From: Streptomyces sp. NBC_01471
GTDB lineage: Bacteria; Actinomycetota; Actinomycetes; Streptomycetales; Streptomycetaceae
DNA length: 64,000 nucleotides
Direction: 5' to 3'
Assembly (NCBI RefSeq): GCF_041438865.1
Contig: NZ_CP109450.1
Location: 6,016,501 to 6,080,500, forward strand
The number at the start of each line of letters is the position of its first letter. The stretch's first letter is position 1. Under the pieces are notes generated by a model that worked only from the letters and a program-made list of their open reading frames with translations, made no database searches and was not told the DNA's origin. The position numbers and the translations under genes are program-made. Shown piece by piece: positions 1-7,606 of this stretch.

Positions 1-1800
1 CGCGACAGCGGTCCGGTCGAGCCGCGCGTGCCCGTCCAGCGCGGCGCCCCGGAGGACCCCGGATACGCACTGGTCAGACAGCGCGTACTGGAGACCGCCC
101 TGGCGTACGGACAGCGCCCCGGCTGGTGGCCCCGGCAGCTGCCCGCGCCGCGTACGCTGCGGCCCGTGCTGCCCGCCGTCTTCGGGCTGCGGATCTTCCC
201 CCGGTCCGGTGGCGCCGATGAACTCGCCCTGGAACAGGCGCTGTCGGGGACCACGGCGGCCGCGAGAGCCGCGCTCGTACTGCACCGCATCGAGGGCCTG
301 AGCGAACAGGCCACCCGTACGCTGCTGACGGCGGCGGGCGCCACCGACGCCGGGTCCGCGCTGCGCACGGCGCTCCGGCTGGCCCGTACCCCGGCTGAGG
401 CGGGCGCCGACGCGCTGCTGAGCTCCGACGAGTTCGATCCCTGCCTGGTGCACACCCGCCCCACCGACCTGATCCGGCGCAGGCAGCGGGTCAGGTTCGC
501 GCGCTTCGTGGGCGTCGTGGTGACCGTGCTCGCCGTGGCGCTGGTCGTGGTGGACCGCGACGGCAGCTCCGCGCCGCCCGCCGCGACCGGACCGTTCGAC
601 CCCGCCGTCAGCGCCCGGGCCGCCGACCCCGCGCTGCTGCTGCGCGCCCCCGCGCAGGAGTGGGCCCACACCTCGCGCATGGACTTCACGGCCTGGCCCG
701 CGCGCGGCGCCCGTACGGGGGACAGCGCGCTGCTCGGCCGGGCGCTGAAGGTCTGGGCGAGCCCGGCCCGTACGGTACGGATCTCCGCCACCCAGGGCGC
801 CGCGACCGTGCCCCCGGCCCAGCCGCCCCGGCTGCTCTACGCGGGCGACGTGGACGGCGCGGCCGTGGTCCTGTTCGCCGACGGTGAGCGCGTCGTCCGG
901 TACGCCGAGCCCACCGACGGCGAGGGCGCGCCCGCGCTCGACTTCGCCCGCACCGACGACGCGGACATCACCACCGGAGCCGCGGTCGTCATCGGCCGCA
1001 CCGACGGCAACGCCCGGTTCCTGCTGGCTCCCTGGGTCGCCGAGTCCACCACCCGTGACCTCCTCACCCCGGACACCCCGGCGCGCCCGCTCGACGAGGG
1101 CAAGGACGGGGTGACCGCACCGGTGTCGAGCCCGGTGGTTCCCGCGGGCGGGACCGGATGCGGGTCCTGGCCCGCGCTCCAGCTCCGTTCCTCCAGCAAG
1201 GTGGCGGAGAAGCACGCGTTCCTCCTCACCGACCTCGGTGACCTCACACCCGTCCACCTCACCTACACCCCGCCGCCTGGCGGCGGGGTCCCGGCGAGGG
1301 CGCCCCGGGAGGCGACCGGCGGCCAGGCGCTGCTCAGCTGGGCGCACACGGCCTGCTCGCTGGCCGGGGTCCGCGGCAGCGGCGTACGGTCCGTGAACAA
1401 CTGGGAGTACGCCCGCCAGCAGCTCCCCGAGAACGGCGGCCGCGCCTCCTGGGTGTGCACCAGGGCGGACACCTGGAAGGGGCCCGGCAGGGTCTCCGTA
1501 CAGCTCCAGCTCCCCACCGGGCAGGTGTCCCGGCCGGGCGCCGTCGTGGCGCAGCAGAAGAACACCGCACTGTGCAGCCGCTTCGGCCAGAACGTCCTGG
1601 CCGGTGCCAAGTGGAAGTCCGGCTCGGGAAAGTGGTACCTGCTGGCCGCGGGCAGCAGGGAGGTCCGTGAGATCGACGCGACCGGGGGCGTACGGGCCAC
1701 GGCGGACGGTACGACCATGGCGGTACGGGCGGGTCAGCGCGACCGGGCCGTCATGACGGCCCGGCTGGCGAACGGGGGCAGGCTGAAGGCGCTGGGCTGA
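1..1800 (+). CDS. Membrane-anchored hypothetical protein, 5' truncated by window edge
   Basis: The frame is open from base 1, so the true start is probably outside the window; the first visible start is a GTG at 28. About residues 75-125 (from that GTG) resemble a sigma-70 region 4-like helical segment, with ARAALVLHRIEGLSEQ. A basic RRRQRVR stretch precedes one membrane helix near residues 155-172, followed by about 415 extracytoplasmic residues containing four cysteines. This suggests a cytoplasmic helical N-terminus, one transmembrane segment and a large outer domain. I recognise no enzyme motif. A strong hairpin follows the stop. Function unknown; third-position GC is very high, so it is a real gene. 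Confidence 0.8.
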   Translation, partial: RDSGPVEPRVPVQRGAPEDPGYALVRQRVLETALAYGQRPGWWPRQLPAPRTLRPVLPAVFGLRIFPRSGGADELALEQALSGTTAAARAALVLHRIEGLSEQATRTLLTAAGATDAGSALRTALRLARTPAEAGADALLSSDEFDPCLVHTRPTDLIRRRQRVRFARFVGVVVTVLAVALVVVDRDGSSAPPAATGPFDPAVSARAADPALLLRAPAQEWAHTSRMDFTAWPARGARTGDSALLGRALKVWASPARTVRISATQGAATVPPAQPPRLLYAGDVDGAAVVLFADGERVVRYAEPTDGEGAPALDFARTDDADITTGAAVVIGRTDGNARFLLAPWVAESTTRDLLTPDTPARPLDEGKDGVTAPVSSPVVPAGGTGCGSWPALQLRSSSKVAEKHAFLLTDLGDLTPVHLTYTPPPGGGVPARAPREATGGQALLSWAHTACSLAGVRGSGVRSVNNWEYARQQLPENGGRASWVCTRADTWKGPGRVSVQLQLPTGQVSRPGAVVAQQKNTALCSRFGQNVLAGAKWKSGSGKWYLLAAGSREVREIDATGGVRATADGTTMAVRAGQRDRAVMTARLANGGRLKALG

Positions 1801-1821
1801 ACGCCGGAACCGGACCGCCCC

Positions 1822-1850
1822 CCGGATTCCCGGCCGCCCCGGGAATCCGG
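1822..1850 (+). terminator. Hairpin terminator after the first gene
   Basis: Perfect 12-bp inverted repeat, 1822-1833 with 1839-1850, loop of 5 nt, starting 22 nt after the stop codon. There is no U-tract, as is common for Streptomyces terminators. Confidence 0.6.
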
Positions 1851-1905
1851 ACCTCCCGGGAAATCCGGACCGAGGCTGTCGGGTATCGATGGCACGGTGA
1901 CCCGT

Positions 1906-2829
1906 ATGGAGACAGAGAAGCCTTTGACGGGACGAATCGCCCTGGTCGCCGGTGCCACCCGGGGCGCGGGCCGGGCCATCGCCGTACAGCTGGGCGCGGC
2001 GGGCGCCACCGTGTACGCGACGGGGCGCACCACCCGCGAGCAGCGCAGCGAGGTGGGGCGTGCCGAGACCATCGAGGAGACGGCCGAGCTGATCGGTGCC
2101 GCGGGCGGCACCGGGTTCGCCGTGCCCACCGACCATCTGGTGGAGGAGCAGGTCCGCGCCCTGGTCGAGCGGATCGACCGTGAGCAGGGGCGGCTGGACA
2201 TCCTGGTCAACAACATCTGGGGCGGTGACCATCTCGCCGGGATCGGCGAGGGGAACAAGATGTGGGAGATCCGGCTCGACGACGGACTCCGCATGCTGGA
2301 GCTCGGCGTGCGGAGCCACATCGTCACCAGCAGCGTCGCGCTCCCGCTGCTGGTCCGCGCGCGTGGCGGCCTGGTGGTCGAAGTGACCGACGGGACGGCC
2401 GAGTTCAACCGGGACTACCGGGAGAACTTCTACTTCGACCTGGCCAAGAACGCACCGATCCGGATGGCCTCCGACCTCGCCCACGACCTGAAGTCCGTCG
2501 GCTCCACGGCGGTCTGTGTCACCCCCGGCTTCCTGCGCTCGGAGGCGATGCTCGACCACTTCGGGGTGACGGAGGCGACCTGGCGGGACGCCATCGCCAA
2601 GGACCCGCACTTCGCCATCGCGGAGTCCCCGGTGTTCGTGGGCCGTGCGGTGGCGGCGGTCGCCGCCGACGCGGACCGGGACCGGTGGAACGGACAGTCG
2701 CTCTCCAGCGGACAGCTGGCCGCGGAGTACGGCTTCACGGACACCGACGGCAGCCGTCCGGACGCCTGGCGGTACATCACGGACGTCGCGCTCGGTGGCT
2801 CCGGCGGGTCGGCGGAGGACTACCGCTGA
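1906..2829 (+). CDS. SDR family oxidoreductase with atypical active site
   Basis: Short-chain dehydrogenase/reductase of 307 residues. The Rossmann glycine motif AGATRGAGRAIA lies at about residues 16-27, and the NNIWGG segment is the NNAG equivalent. The position normally holding the catalytic YxxxK reads FDLAK, with a tyrosine one residue earlier (NFYFDLAK), and the preceding strand ends EVTDGTA where the catalytic Ser is usual. Either the active site is shifted or the protein is catalytically altered. Start chosen at ATG 1906, with a GGTGA 8 nt upstream; an in-frame GTG at 1897 is the alternative. It converges on the WYL regulator with a 13-bp gap. Substrate unknown. Confidence 0.85.
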   Translation: METEKPLTGRIALVAGATRGAGRAIAVQLGAAGATVYATGRTTREQRSEVGRAETIEETAELIGAAGGTGFAVPTDHLVEEQVRALVERIDREQGRLDILVNNIWGGDHLAGIGEGNKMWEIRLDDGLRMLELGVRSHIVTSSVALPLLVRARGGLVVEVTDGTAEFNRDYRENFYFDLAKNAPIRMASDLAHDLKSVGSTAVCVTPGFLRSEAMLDHFGVTEATWRDAIAKDPHFAIAESPVFVGRAVAAVAADADRDRWNGQSLSSGQLAAEYGFTDTDGSRPDAWRYITDVALGGSGGSAEDYR

Positions 2830-2842
2830 CGGCCGGTCCGGG

Positions 2843-3868
2843 TCATGCGTACAGCCGCGCCGCCGCCGTCAGTGCCTCGGCGAACCGGGCCCGGAGCTCC
2901 GGCGGCTCCAGGACCTCCGCCTCCGGTCCCAGCGCGAGCAGTTGCGCGTACGCCACATCCAGCGACTCGACCGGCAGCACGACCGTCACCCGGCCGAGCC
3001 CGTCGGGGGCCGAGGCGGCGGTGAGCGCCTCGTTCGCCGCCGCGCGGTCCACCGCGTACGGGAGGGACTCGGCACCGGACGCGGAGACCCGGACCACCAC
3101 CTCCGCCCGGAGCAGTGACCGGGCGAAGCCGGCGGCCCGCTGCTCCCAGAAGGCGGGCAGGTCGAACGCCTCGTCCCGCACGAAACAGCCGTCCTCCTGC
3201 GGTGTGAGCGCGGTGAAGCGGTCGATGCGGTACACCCGGAAGTCAGCCGGATCGTGCGGCCCGGTCGGGTCATCCGGCTCGATCGCATCGCGCGGTTCGC
3301 CTTCCGCGCGGGCGCAGACGTACCAGACACCGGCCTTCAGCACGAGTCCGTACGGCTCCAGGTCGCGTTCCACCTCGGAGCCGTCCCGGCGGCGATAGTC
3401 CGCCCGCACCCGTCTGTCCGACCAGACCGCGTCGGCCAGCGGGGGCAGCAGCGCCGGGGTGCTCGGCTCCTGGTACCAGCCCGGCGCGTCCAGATGGAAG
3501 CGCCGGGCGGCCGATGCCGGGGCGTCGCGCAGCGAGGGGAGAAGGGCCGCCGACACCTTCAGACGGGCCGCCGACGCGGCGTCGTCGAGCCCCATCTCGC
3601 GCAGCGCGCCGGGCAGTCCGGACAGGAACAGCGCCTCCGCCTCGGTGCGGGCCAGACCGGTCAGCCGCGTGCGGTAACCGCCGATCAGCCGGTACCCACC
3701 GGACCTGCCCCGCTCCGCGTACACCGGAACGCCCGCCTCCGAGAGGGCGAGCGCGTCCCGGGTGACGGTGCGTTCGGACACGTCGAGCTCCTGCGCCAGC
3801 TCGGCCGCCGTCATCAGCGGCCGGGACTGGAGCAGCAGCACCATCCTGATCAGGCGGGCAGCGCGCAT
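2843..3868 (-). CDS. WYL-domain transcriptional regulator (HTH type 11)
   Basis: Protein of 341 residues. The N-terminal winged helix of the DeoR/HTH_11 type contains the recognition segment AAELAQELDVSERTVTRD (about residues 21-38). A central WYL domain contains YGLVLKAGVWYVCAR, and a WCX-type C-terminal domain follows (VTVVLPVESLDVAYAQLLALG). WYL regulators bind DNA and sense small molecules or nucleic acids; the ligand here is unknown. It lies downstream of aceE on the same strand but a terminator separates them, so it is probably transcribed alone. The neighbouring convergent SDR could be functionally linked, but nothing in the sequence proves it. Confidence 0.9.
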   Translation of the reverse strand: MRAARLIRMVLLLQSRPLMTAAELAQELDVSERTVTRDALALSEAGVPVYAERGRSGGYRLIGGYRTRLTGLARTEAEALFLSGLPGALREMGLDDAASAARLKVSAALLPSLRDAPASAARRFHLDAPGWYQEPSTPALLPPLADAVWSDRRVRADYRRRDGSEVERDLEPYGLVLKAGVWYVCARAEGEPRDAIEPDDPTGPHDPADFRVYRIDRFTALTPQEDGCFVRDEAFDLPAFWEQRAAGFARSLLRAEVVVRVSASGAESLPYAVDRAAANEALTAASAPDGLGRVTVVLPVESLDVAYAQLLALGPEAEVLEPPELRARFAEALTAAARLYA

Positions 3869-3897
3869 GGAAACAGCATGCCCGCCACCACCGACAA

Positions 3898-3939
3898 CGG
3901 GCGCGTGACATCGGGCACCCCCCGAGTCACACGCCCGTC
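3898..3939 (-). terminator. aceE terminator
   Basis: Inverted repeat 3898-3910 with 3927-3939 (12 of 13 paired), with a further 5-bp inner stem. It lies 48 nt beyond the aceE stop. Tandem copies of a CGTCGTCACGTCA-like direct repeat (3938-3966) sit between it and the stop. Confidence 0.6.
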
Positions 3940-3986
3940 GTCACGTCACGTCGTCACGTCACGCCCTCACACCCGATGTGCCACGG

Positions 3987-6653
3987 TCACAGGCCGTAGC
4001 GCTCGCGGGCGTCCTTGACCGCCGACACGGGGACCTCACCGCGCTTGGCGAGCGAGGCCAGCGCGGCGACGACGACCGACTGCGCGTCGACACCGAAGTG
4101 GCGGCGGGCCGCCTCACGGGTGTCCGAGAGGCCGAAGCCGTCCGTGCCCAGGGAGGTCCAGTCCTGCTCGACCCACTGGCTGATCTGGTCCGGCACCTGG
4201 CGCATCCAGTCGCTGACCGCGAGCACCGGGCCGGGGGCCCCGGCCAGCGCCCGGGTGACGTACGGGGTGCGCTGCTCACCGCGGAGCATCGCCTCGTCGC
4301 ACTCCAGCGCGTCGCGGCGCAGCTCGCCCCACGAGGTCGCCGACCAGACGTCGGCCGTGACGCCCCAGTCGGCCGCGAGCAGCTCCTGGGCCTCCAGGAC
4401 CCAGTGGATCGCCGTACCGGAGGCGAGCAGCTGTATCCGCGGGGTGCCGGACGCCGCCGCGCCCTCCTTGAAGCGGTACAGACCGCGGCGGATGCCGTCC
4501 TCGACGCCCTCGGGCATCGCGGGCTGCCGCATCGGCTCGTTGTAGACCGTCAGGTAGTAGAAGACGTTCTCCGCGTCCGGACCGTACATCCGGCGCAGAC
4601 CGTCCTTGACGATCACCGCGATCTCGAAGGCGAACGCCGGGTCGTAGTTGAGCGACGCCGGGTTGGTGGAGGCGATCAGATGCGAGTGGCCGTCCGCGTG
4701 CTGGAGCCCCTCACCGGTGAGGGTGGTGCGGCCCGCGGTGGCGCCCACGATGAACCCGCGGCCGAGCTGGTCGCCGAGCTGCCACATCTGGTCGGCGGTG
4801 CGCTGCCAGCCGAACATCGAGTAGAAGATGTAGAAGGGGATCATCGGCTCGCCGTGCGTCGCGTACGACGTGGCGGCGGCGATGAAGTCGGCCATGGCGC
4901 CGGCCTCGGTGATCCCCTCGTTGAGGATCTGGCCGTCGGTGGCCTCCTTGTAGTACATCAGCTGGTCGCGGTCGACCGCGTCGTACGTCTGGCCCTTCGG
5001 CGAGTAGATACCGGCCGACGGGAACAGCGACTCCATACCGAACGTGCGGGCCTCGTCGGGGACGATCGGCACCCAGCGCTTGCCGGTCTGCTTGTCCCGC
5101 ATCAGGTCCTTCATCAGCCGGACGAAGGCCATGGTGGTGGCCATCTCCTGCTGCCCCGAACCCTTGATGAGCGCCTTGAAGGCACGCTCCTCGGGGTCCG
5201 GCAGCACCACCTGGTGCACCCGGCGGGCCGGGGCGGGACCGCCGAGCTCGGCCCGGCGCTCCTGGAGGTAGCGGACCTCGGGGGAGTCGGCACCGGGGTG
5301 GCCGTACGGCACCAGGTCCTCGTCCAGCTTCGCGTCCGGGATGGGCAGGTCCAGCAGGTCGCGCATGGTGCGGAACTGCTTGCCGTCCAGCTTCTTCATC
5401 TGGTGGTTGGCGTTGCGGGACTCGAAGCCCTCACCGAGCGTGTAGCCCTTCACGGTCTGCGCGAGGATCACGGTCGGCGCGCCCTTGAACTCCAGGGCCG
5501 CCTTGTACGCCGCGTACACCTTGCGGGCCTCGTGGCCGCCGCGCGAGGTGTGGAAGCACTCGGCGATCTTCGCGTCGGTGAGCAGCTTCGCCAGCTCGGC
5601 GAGCGCGGGCTCGGCGCCGAAGAAGTGCTGGCGGATGTAGGCCACGTCGCGCGTCGCGTACGTCTGGAACTGGGCGTCCGGTACCTCGCGGAGGCGGCGG
5701 ATCAGCGCACCCGTGGTGTCGAGCTGGAACAGCTCGTCCCAGGCGGAGCCCCAGAGCGTCTTGACGACGTTCCAGCCGGCGCCGCGGAACTGGGCCTCCA
5801 GCTCCTGCACGACCCGGAAGTTGGCCCGCACCGGGCCGTCGAGGCGCTGCAGGTTGCAGTTGATGACGAAGGTGAGGTTGTCGAGACCCTCACGGGCGGC
5901 CAGGGTGAGCGCGGTCGTCGACTCGGGCTCGTCCATCTCGCCGTCACCGAGGAAGGCCCAGACGTGCGAGTTCGAGGTGTCCTTGATGCCGCGGCCGGAC
6001 AGGTAGCGGTTGAACCGCGCCTGGTAGATCGAGGAGATCGGGCCCAGGCCCATGGAGACCGTGGGGAACTCCCAGAGCCAGGGCAGCCGCCGCGGGTGCG
6101 GGTAGGACGGCAGGCCGTCGCCGCCCGCCTCCTGGCGGAAGTTGTCGAGCTGCTGCTCGCTGAGGCGGCCGTCGAGGAAGGCGCGGGCGTAGATGCCGGG
6201 CGACGCGTGGCCCTGGATGTAGAGCTGGTCGCCGGACCCGTCACCCTCCTTGCCGCGGAAGAAGTGGTTGAAGCCGGTCTCGTACAGCCAGGCGGCCGAG
6301 GCGAAGGTGGCGATGTGGCCGCCGACGCCGAACCGGGAGCCGCGGGTGACCATCGCGGCCGCGTTCCAGCGGTTCCACGCGGTGATCCGGCTCTCCATCG
6401 CCAGGTCGCCGTCGAAGGCGGGCTCGGCGGAAGTAGGAATGGTGTTGACGTAGTCGGTCTCCAGCAGCTTCGGCAGCGCGAGACCGTCGCTGTCGGCCCG
6501 CTCCAGCGTGCGGCGCATCAGATATGCGGCACGGTGGGGGCCGGCGGCCTTGGTGACGGCGTCCAGGGAAGCCGCCCACTCGGCGGTCTCCTCGGGGTCG
6601 CGGTCCGGGAGCTGGTCGAGCTCGCTGTGAAGCTTGCCTACGGGGTCGGTCAT
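3987..6653 (-). CDS. aceE: Pyruvate dehydrogenase E1 component, homodimeric type
   Basis: E1 of the pyruvate dehydrogenase complex (888 residues): thiamine-diphosphate-dependent decarboxylation of pyruvate and transfer of acetyl to E2 lipoyl groups in the cytoplasm. The ThDP/Mg signature GDGEMDEPE is at residues 237-245 and the NCN at 265-267; histidines in GVGGHIATFASA and GHASPGIYARA match the AceE family. Length fits the gamma-proteobacterial/actinobacterial homodimeric class. Start set at ATG 6653, preceded by GGAAGG; the frame continues 159 bp upstream without starts that fit the family. In actinobacteria this E1 works with an E2 shared with 2-oxoglutarate dehydrogenase; that E2 and the E3 are encoded just upstream. 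The promoter overlaps a palindrome near the GntR gene. Confidence 0.97.
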   Translation of the reverse strand: MTDPVGKLHSELDQLPDRDPEETAEWAASLDAVTKAAGPHRAAYLMRRTLERADSDGLALPKLLETDYVNTIPTSAEPAFDGDLAMESRITAWNRWNAAAMVTRGSRFGVGGHIATFASAAWLYETGFNHFFRGKEGDGSGDQLYIQGHASPGIYARAFLDGRLSEQQLDNFRQEAGGDGLPSYPHPRRLPWLWEFPTVSMGLGPISSIYQARFNRYLSGRGIKDTSNSHVWAFLGDGEMDEPESTTALTLAAREGLDNLTFVINCNLQRLDGPVRANFRVVQELEAQFRGAGWNVVKTLWGSAWDELFQLDTTGALIRRLREVPDAQFQTYATRDVAYIRQHFFGAEPALAELAKLLTDAKIAECFHTSRGGHEARKVYAAYKAALEFKGAPTVILAQTVKGYTLGEGFESRNANHQMKKLDGKQFRTMRDLLDLPIPDAKLDEDLVPYGHPGADSPEVRYLQERRAELGGPAPARRVHQVVLPDPEERAFKALIKGSGQQEMATTMAFVRLMKDLMRDKQTGKRWVPIVPDEARTFGMESLFPSAGIYSPKGQTYDAVDRDQLMYYKEATDGQILNEGITEAGAMADFIAAATSYATHGEPMIPFYIFYSMFGWQRTADQMWQLGDQLGRGFIVGATAGRTTLTGEGLQHADGHSHLIASTNPASLNYDPAFAFEIAVIVKDGLRRMYGPDAENVFYYLTVYNEPMRQPAMPEGVEDGIRRGLYRFKEGAAASGTPRIQLLASGTAIHWVLEAQELLAADWGVTADVWSATSWGELRRDALECDEAMLRGEQRTPYVTRALAGAPGPVLAVSDWMRQVPDQISQWVEQDWTSLGTDGFGLSDTREAARRHFGVDAQSVVVAALASLAKRGEVPVSAVKDARERYGL

Positions 6654-6739
6654 GGTCGCCGCCTTCCGGACAGAACAGGGGGTGAAGAAAGGCCCGGTCT
6701 GGCAGGACAGGGCGACGGGCTGGGTGAAGCCCTCCGGAG

Positions 6740-6769
6740 ACTGTAAGTCGCTGATCGATGATCGATCAA
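6740..6769 (-). promoter_or_regulatory. Predicted aceE promoter
   Basis: On the minus strand TTGATC (complement of 6764-6769) is followed after 18 nt by TACAGT (complement of 6740-6745). Both match Streptomyces housekeeping promoter boxes. The predicted transcript has a leader of about 80 nt before the aceE ATG. Confidence 0.55.
6752..6768. promoter_or_regulatory. Candidate GntR/FadR-type operator in the aceE promoter
   Basis: Perfect 8-1-8 palindrome TGATCGATGATCGATCA, lying between and overlapping the -35 and -10 boxes of the predicted aceE promoter. The adjacent FadR-subfamily regulator (6859-7482) is the obvious candidate ligand. Binding is inferred, not shown. Confidence 0.55.
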
Positions 6770-6858
6770 AGGGTTGAAGGAAAAATCTTTCCGCTACGTA
6801 AAAAGTCGGCATGCGGTGTCAGTAATGTGGGCACGCGGTGCCGCAAAAAGCCCCGGAA

Positions 6859-7482
6859 TCAGGCTCGCGGCGCACATCCGAGCACATGGTCCTTCACCAG
6901 AGGGCCGATCTGCGGGTCCCGCCGCCGGAACGCCTCGACCAGCGCCTCGTGCTCCTCCGCGTACGACTTCTGCACGGTCCCCAGCCAGCGGATCGACAGT
7001 GTGGTGAACACCTCGATGCCCAGCGACTCCCAGGTGTGCATCAGCACGCTGTTCCCGGCGGCCCGCACCAGCTCCCTGTGGAAGGCCACGGTGTGCCTGA
7101 CCTGCGCCGCGCTGTCGCCGGCCCGGTCGGCCCGGTAGAGCGCGGCGACCGACGGCTCCAGGGCGGAGACATCGGTGGCCAGCCGGTCGACGGCCAGTTC
7201 GGCCGCGATCTGCTCCAGGCCGGCCCGGACGGGATAGCTCTCCTCCAGGTCGGCCGCGGTCAGGTTCCGTACGCGTACGCCCTTGTTGGGGGCGGACTCG
7301 ATGAGCCGCAGCGACTCCAGCTCGCGCAGGGCCTCCCGGACCGGCGTCTGGCTGACCTCCAGCTCGACGGCGATCCGCCGCTCCACGATCCGTTCACCGG
7401 GCTGCCACCGCCCGCGGACGATGCCCTCCACGATGTGCTCGCGAATCTGCTCGCGCAGGGAGTGGATGACGGGCGGCGTCAT
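6859..7482 (-). CDS. GntR family regulator, FadR/FCD type, candidate PDH regulator
   Basis: Protein of 207 residues. An N-terminal winged helix carries the GntR signature (GRWQPGERIVERRIAVELEV then SQTPVREALRELES, about residues 24-57). A helical FCD ligand-binding domain follows (VRAGLEQIAAELA, HTVAFHRELVRAAG, histidines in the last helices). ATG start at 7482 has AAGGAG 7 nt upstream. It sits between the E2 and E1 genes on the same strand, and a perfect palindrome lies in the aceE promoter 90 bp past its stop. Established knowledge: E. coli PdhR, also a GntR/FadR-type repressor, senses pyruvate and controls aceEF-lpd. A PdhR-like role here is inference from position. Confidence 0.9.
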   Translation of the reverse strand: MTPPVIHSLREQIREHIVEGIVRGRWQPGERIVERRIAVELEVSQTPVREALRELESLRLIESAPNKGVRVRNLTAADLEESYPVRAGLEQIAAELAVDRLATDVSALEPSVAALYRADRAGDSAAQVRHTVAFHRELVRAAGNSVLMHTWESLGIEVFTTLSIRWLGTVQKSYAEEHEALVEAFRRRDPQIGPLVKDHVLGCAPRA

Positions 7483-7554
7483 TTTGTGCTCCTTCGGACC
7501 GTATTGGTCTGGGTGGGGACGGTCGCGCGGACCAGGCCCCCCATGACAATACGG

Positions 7555-7593
7555 CGGTGCCCCCGCCCGGAAGCGATCCGGACGGGGGCACCG
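7555..7593 (-). terminator. Terminator of the E3-E2 operon
   Basis: Inverted repeat 7555-7570 with 7578-7593 (15 of 16 paired, 7-nt loop), 13 nt past the E2 stop and upstream of the GntR gene. It implies the GntR gene has its own promoter. An outer CCGTATTG/CAATACGG inverted repeat (7499-7506 and 7547-7554) lies in that promoter region. Confidence 0.65.
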
Positions 7594-7606
7594 CAGGTGA
7601 GGCTGG

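Noticed and set aside
3978..6746. A 922-codon open frame opposite aceE, and similar long mirror frames at 7700-10801, 27976-31422, 46642-49095, 59062-60243 and 61562-63325
   Set aside because: These are complements of well-supported genes in very high-GC DNA, where antisense frames stay open because stop codons are A/T-rich. They lack ribosome sites and family motifs.
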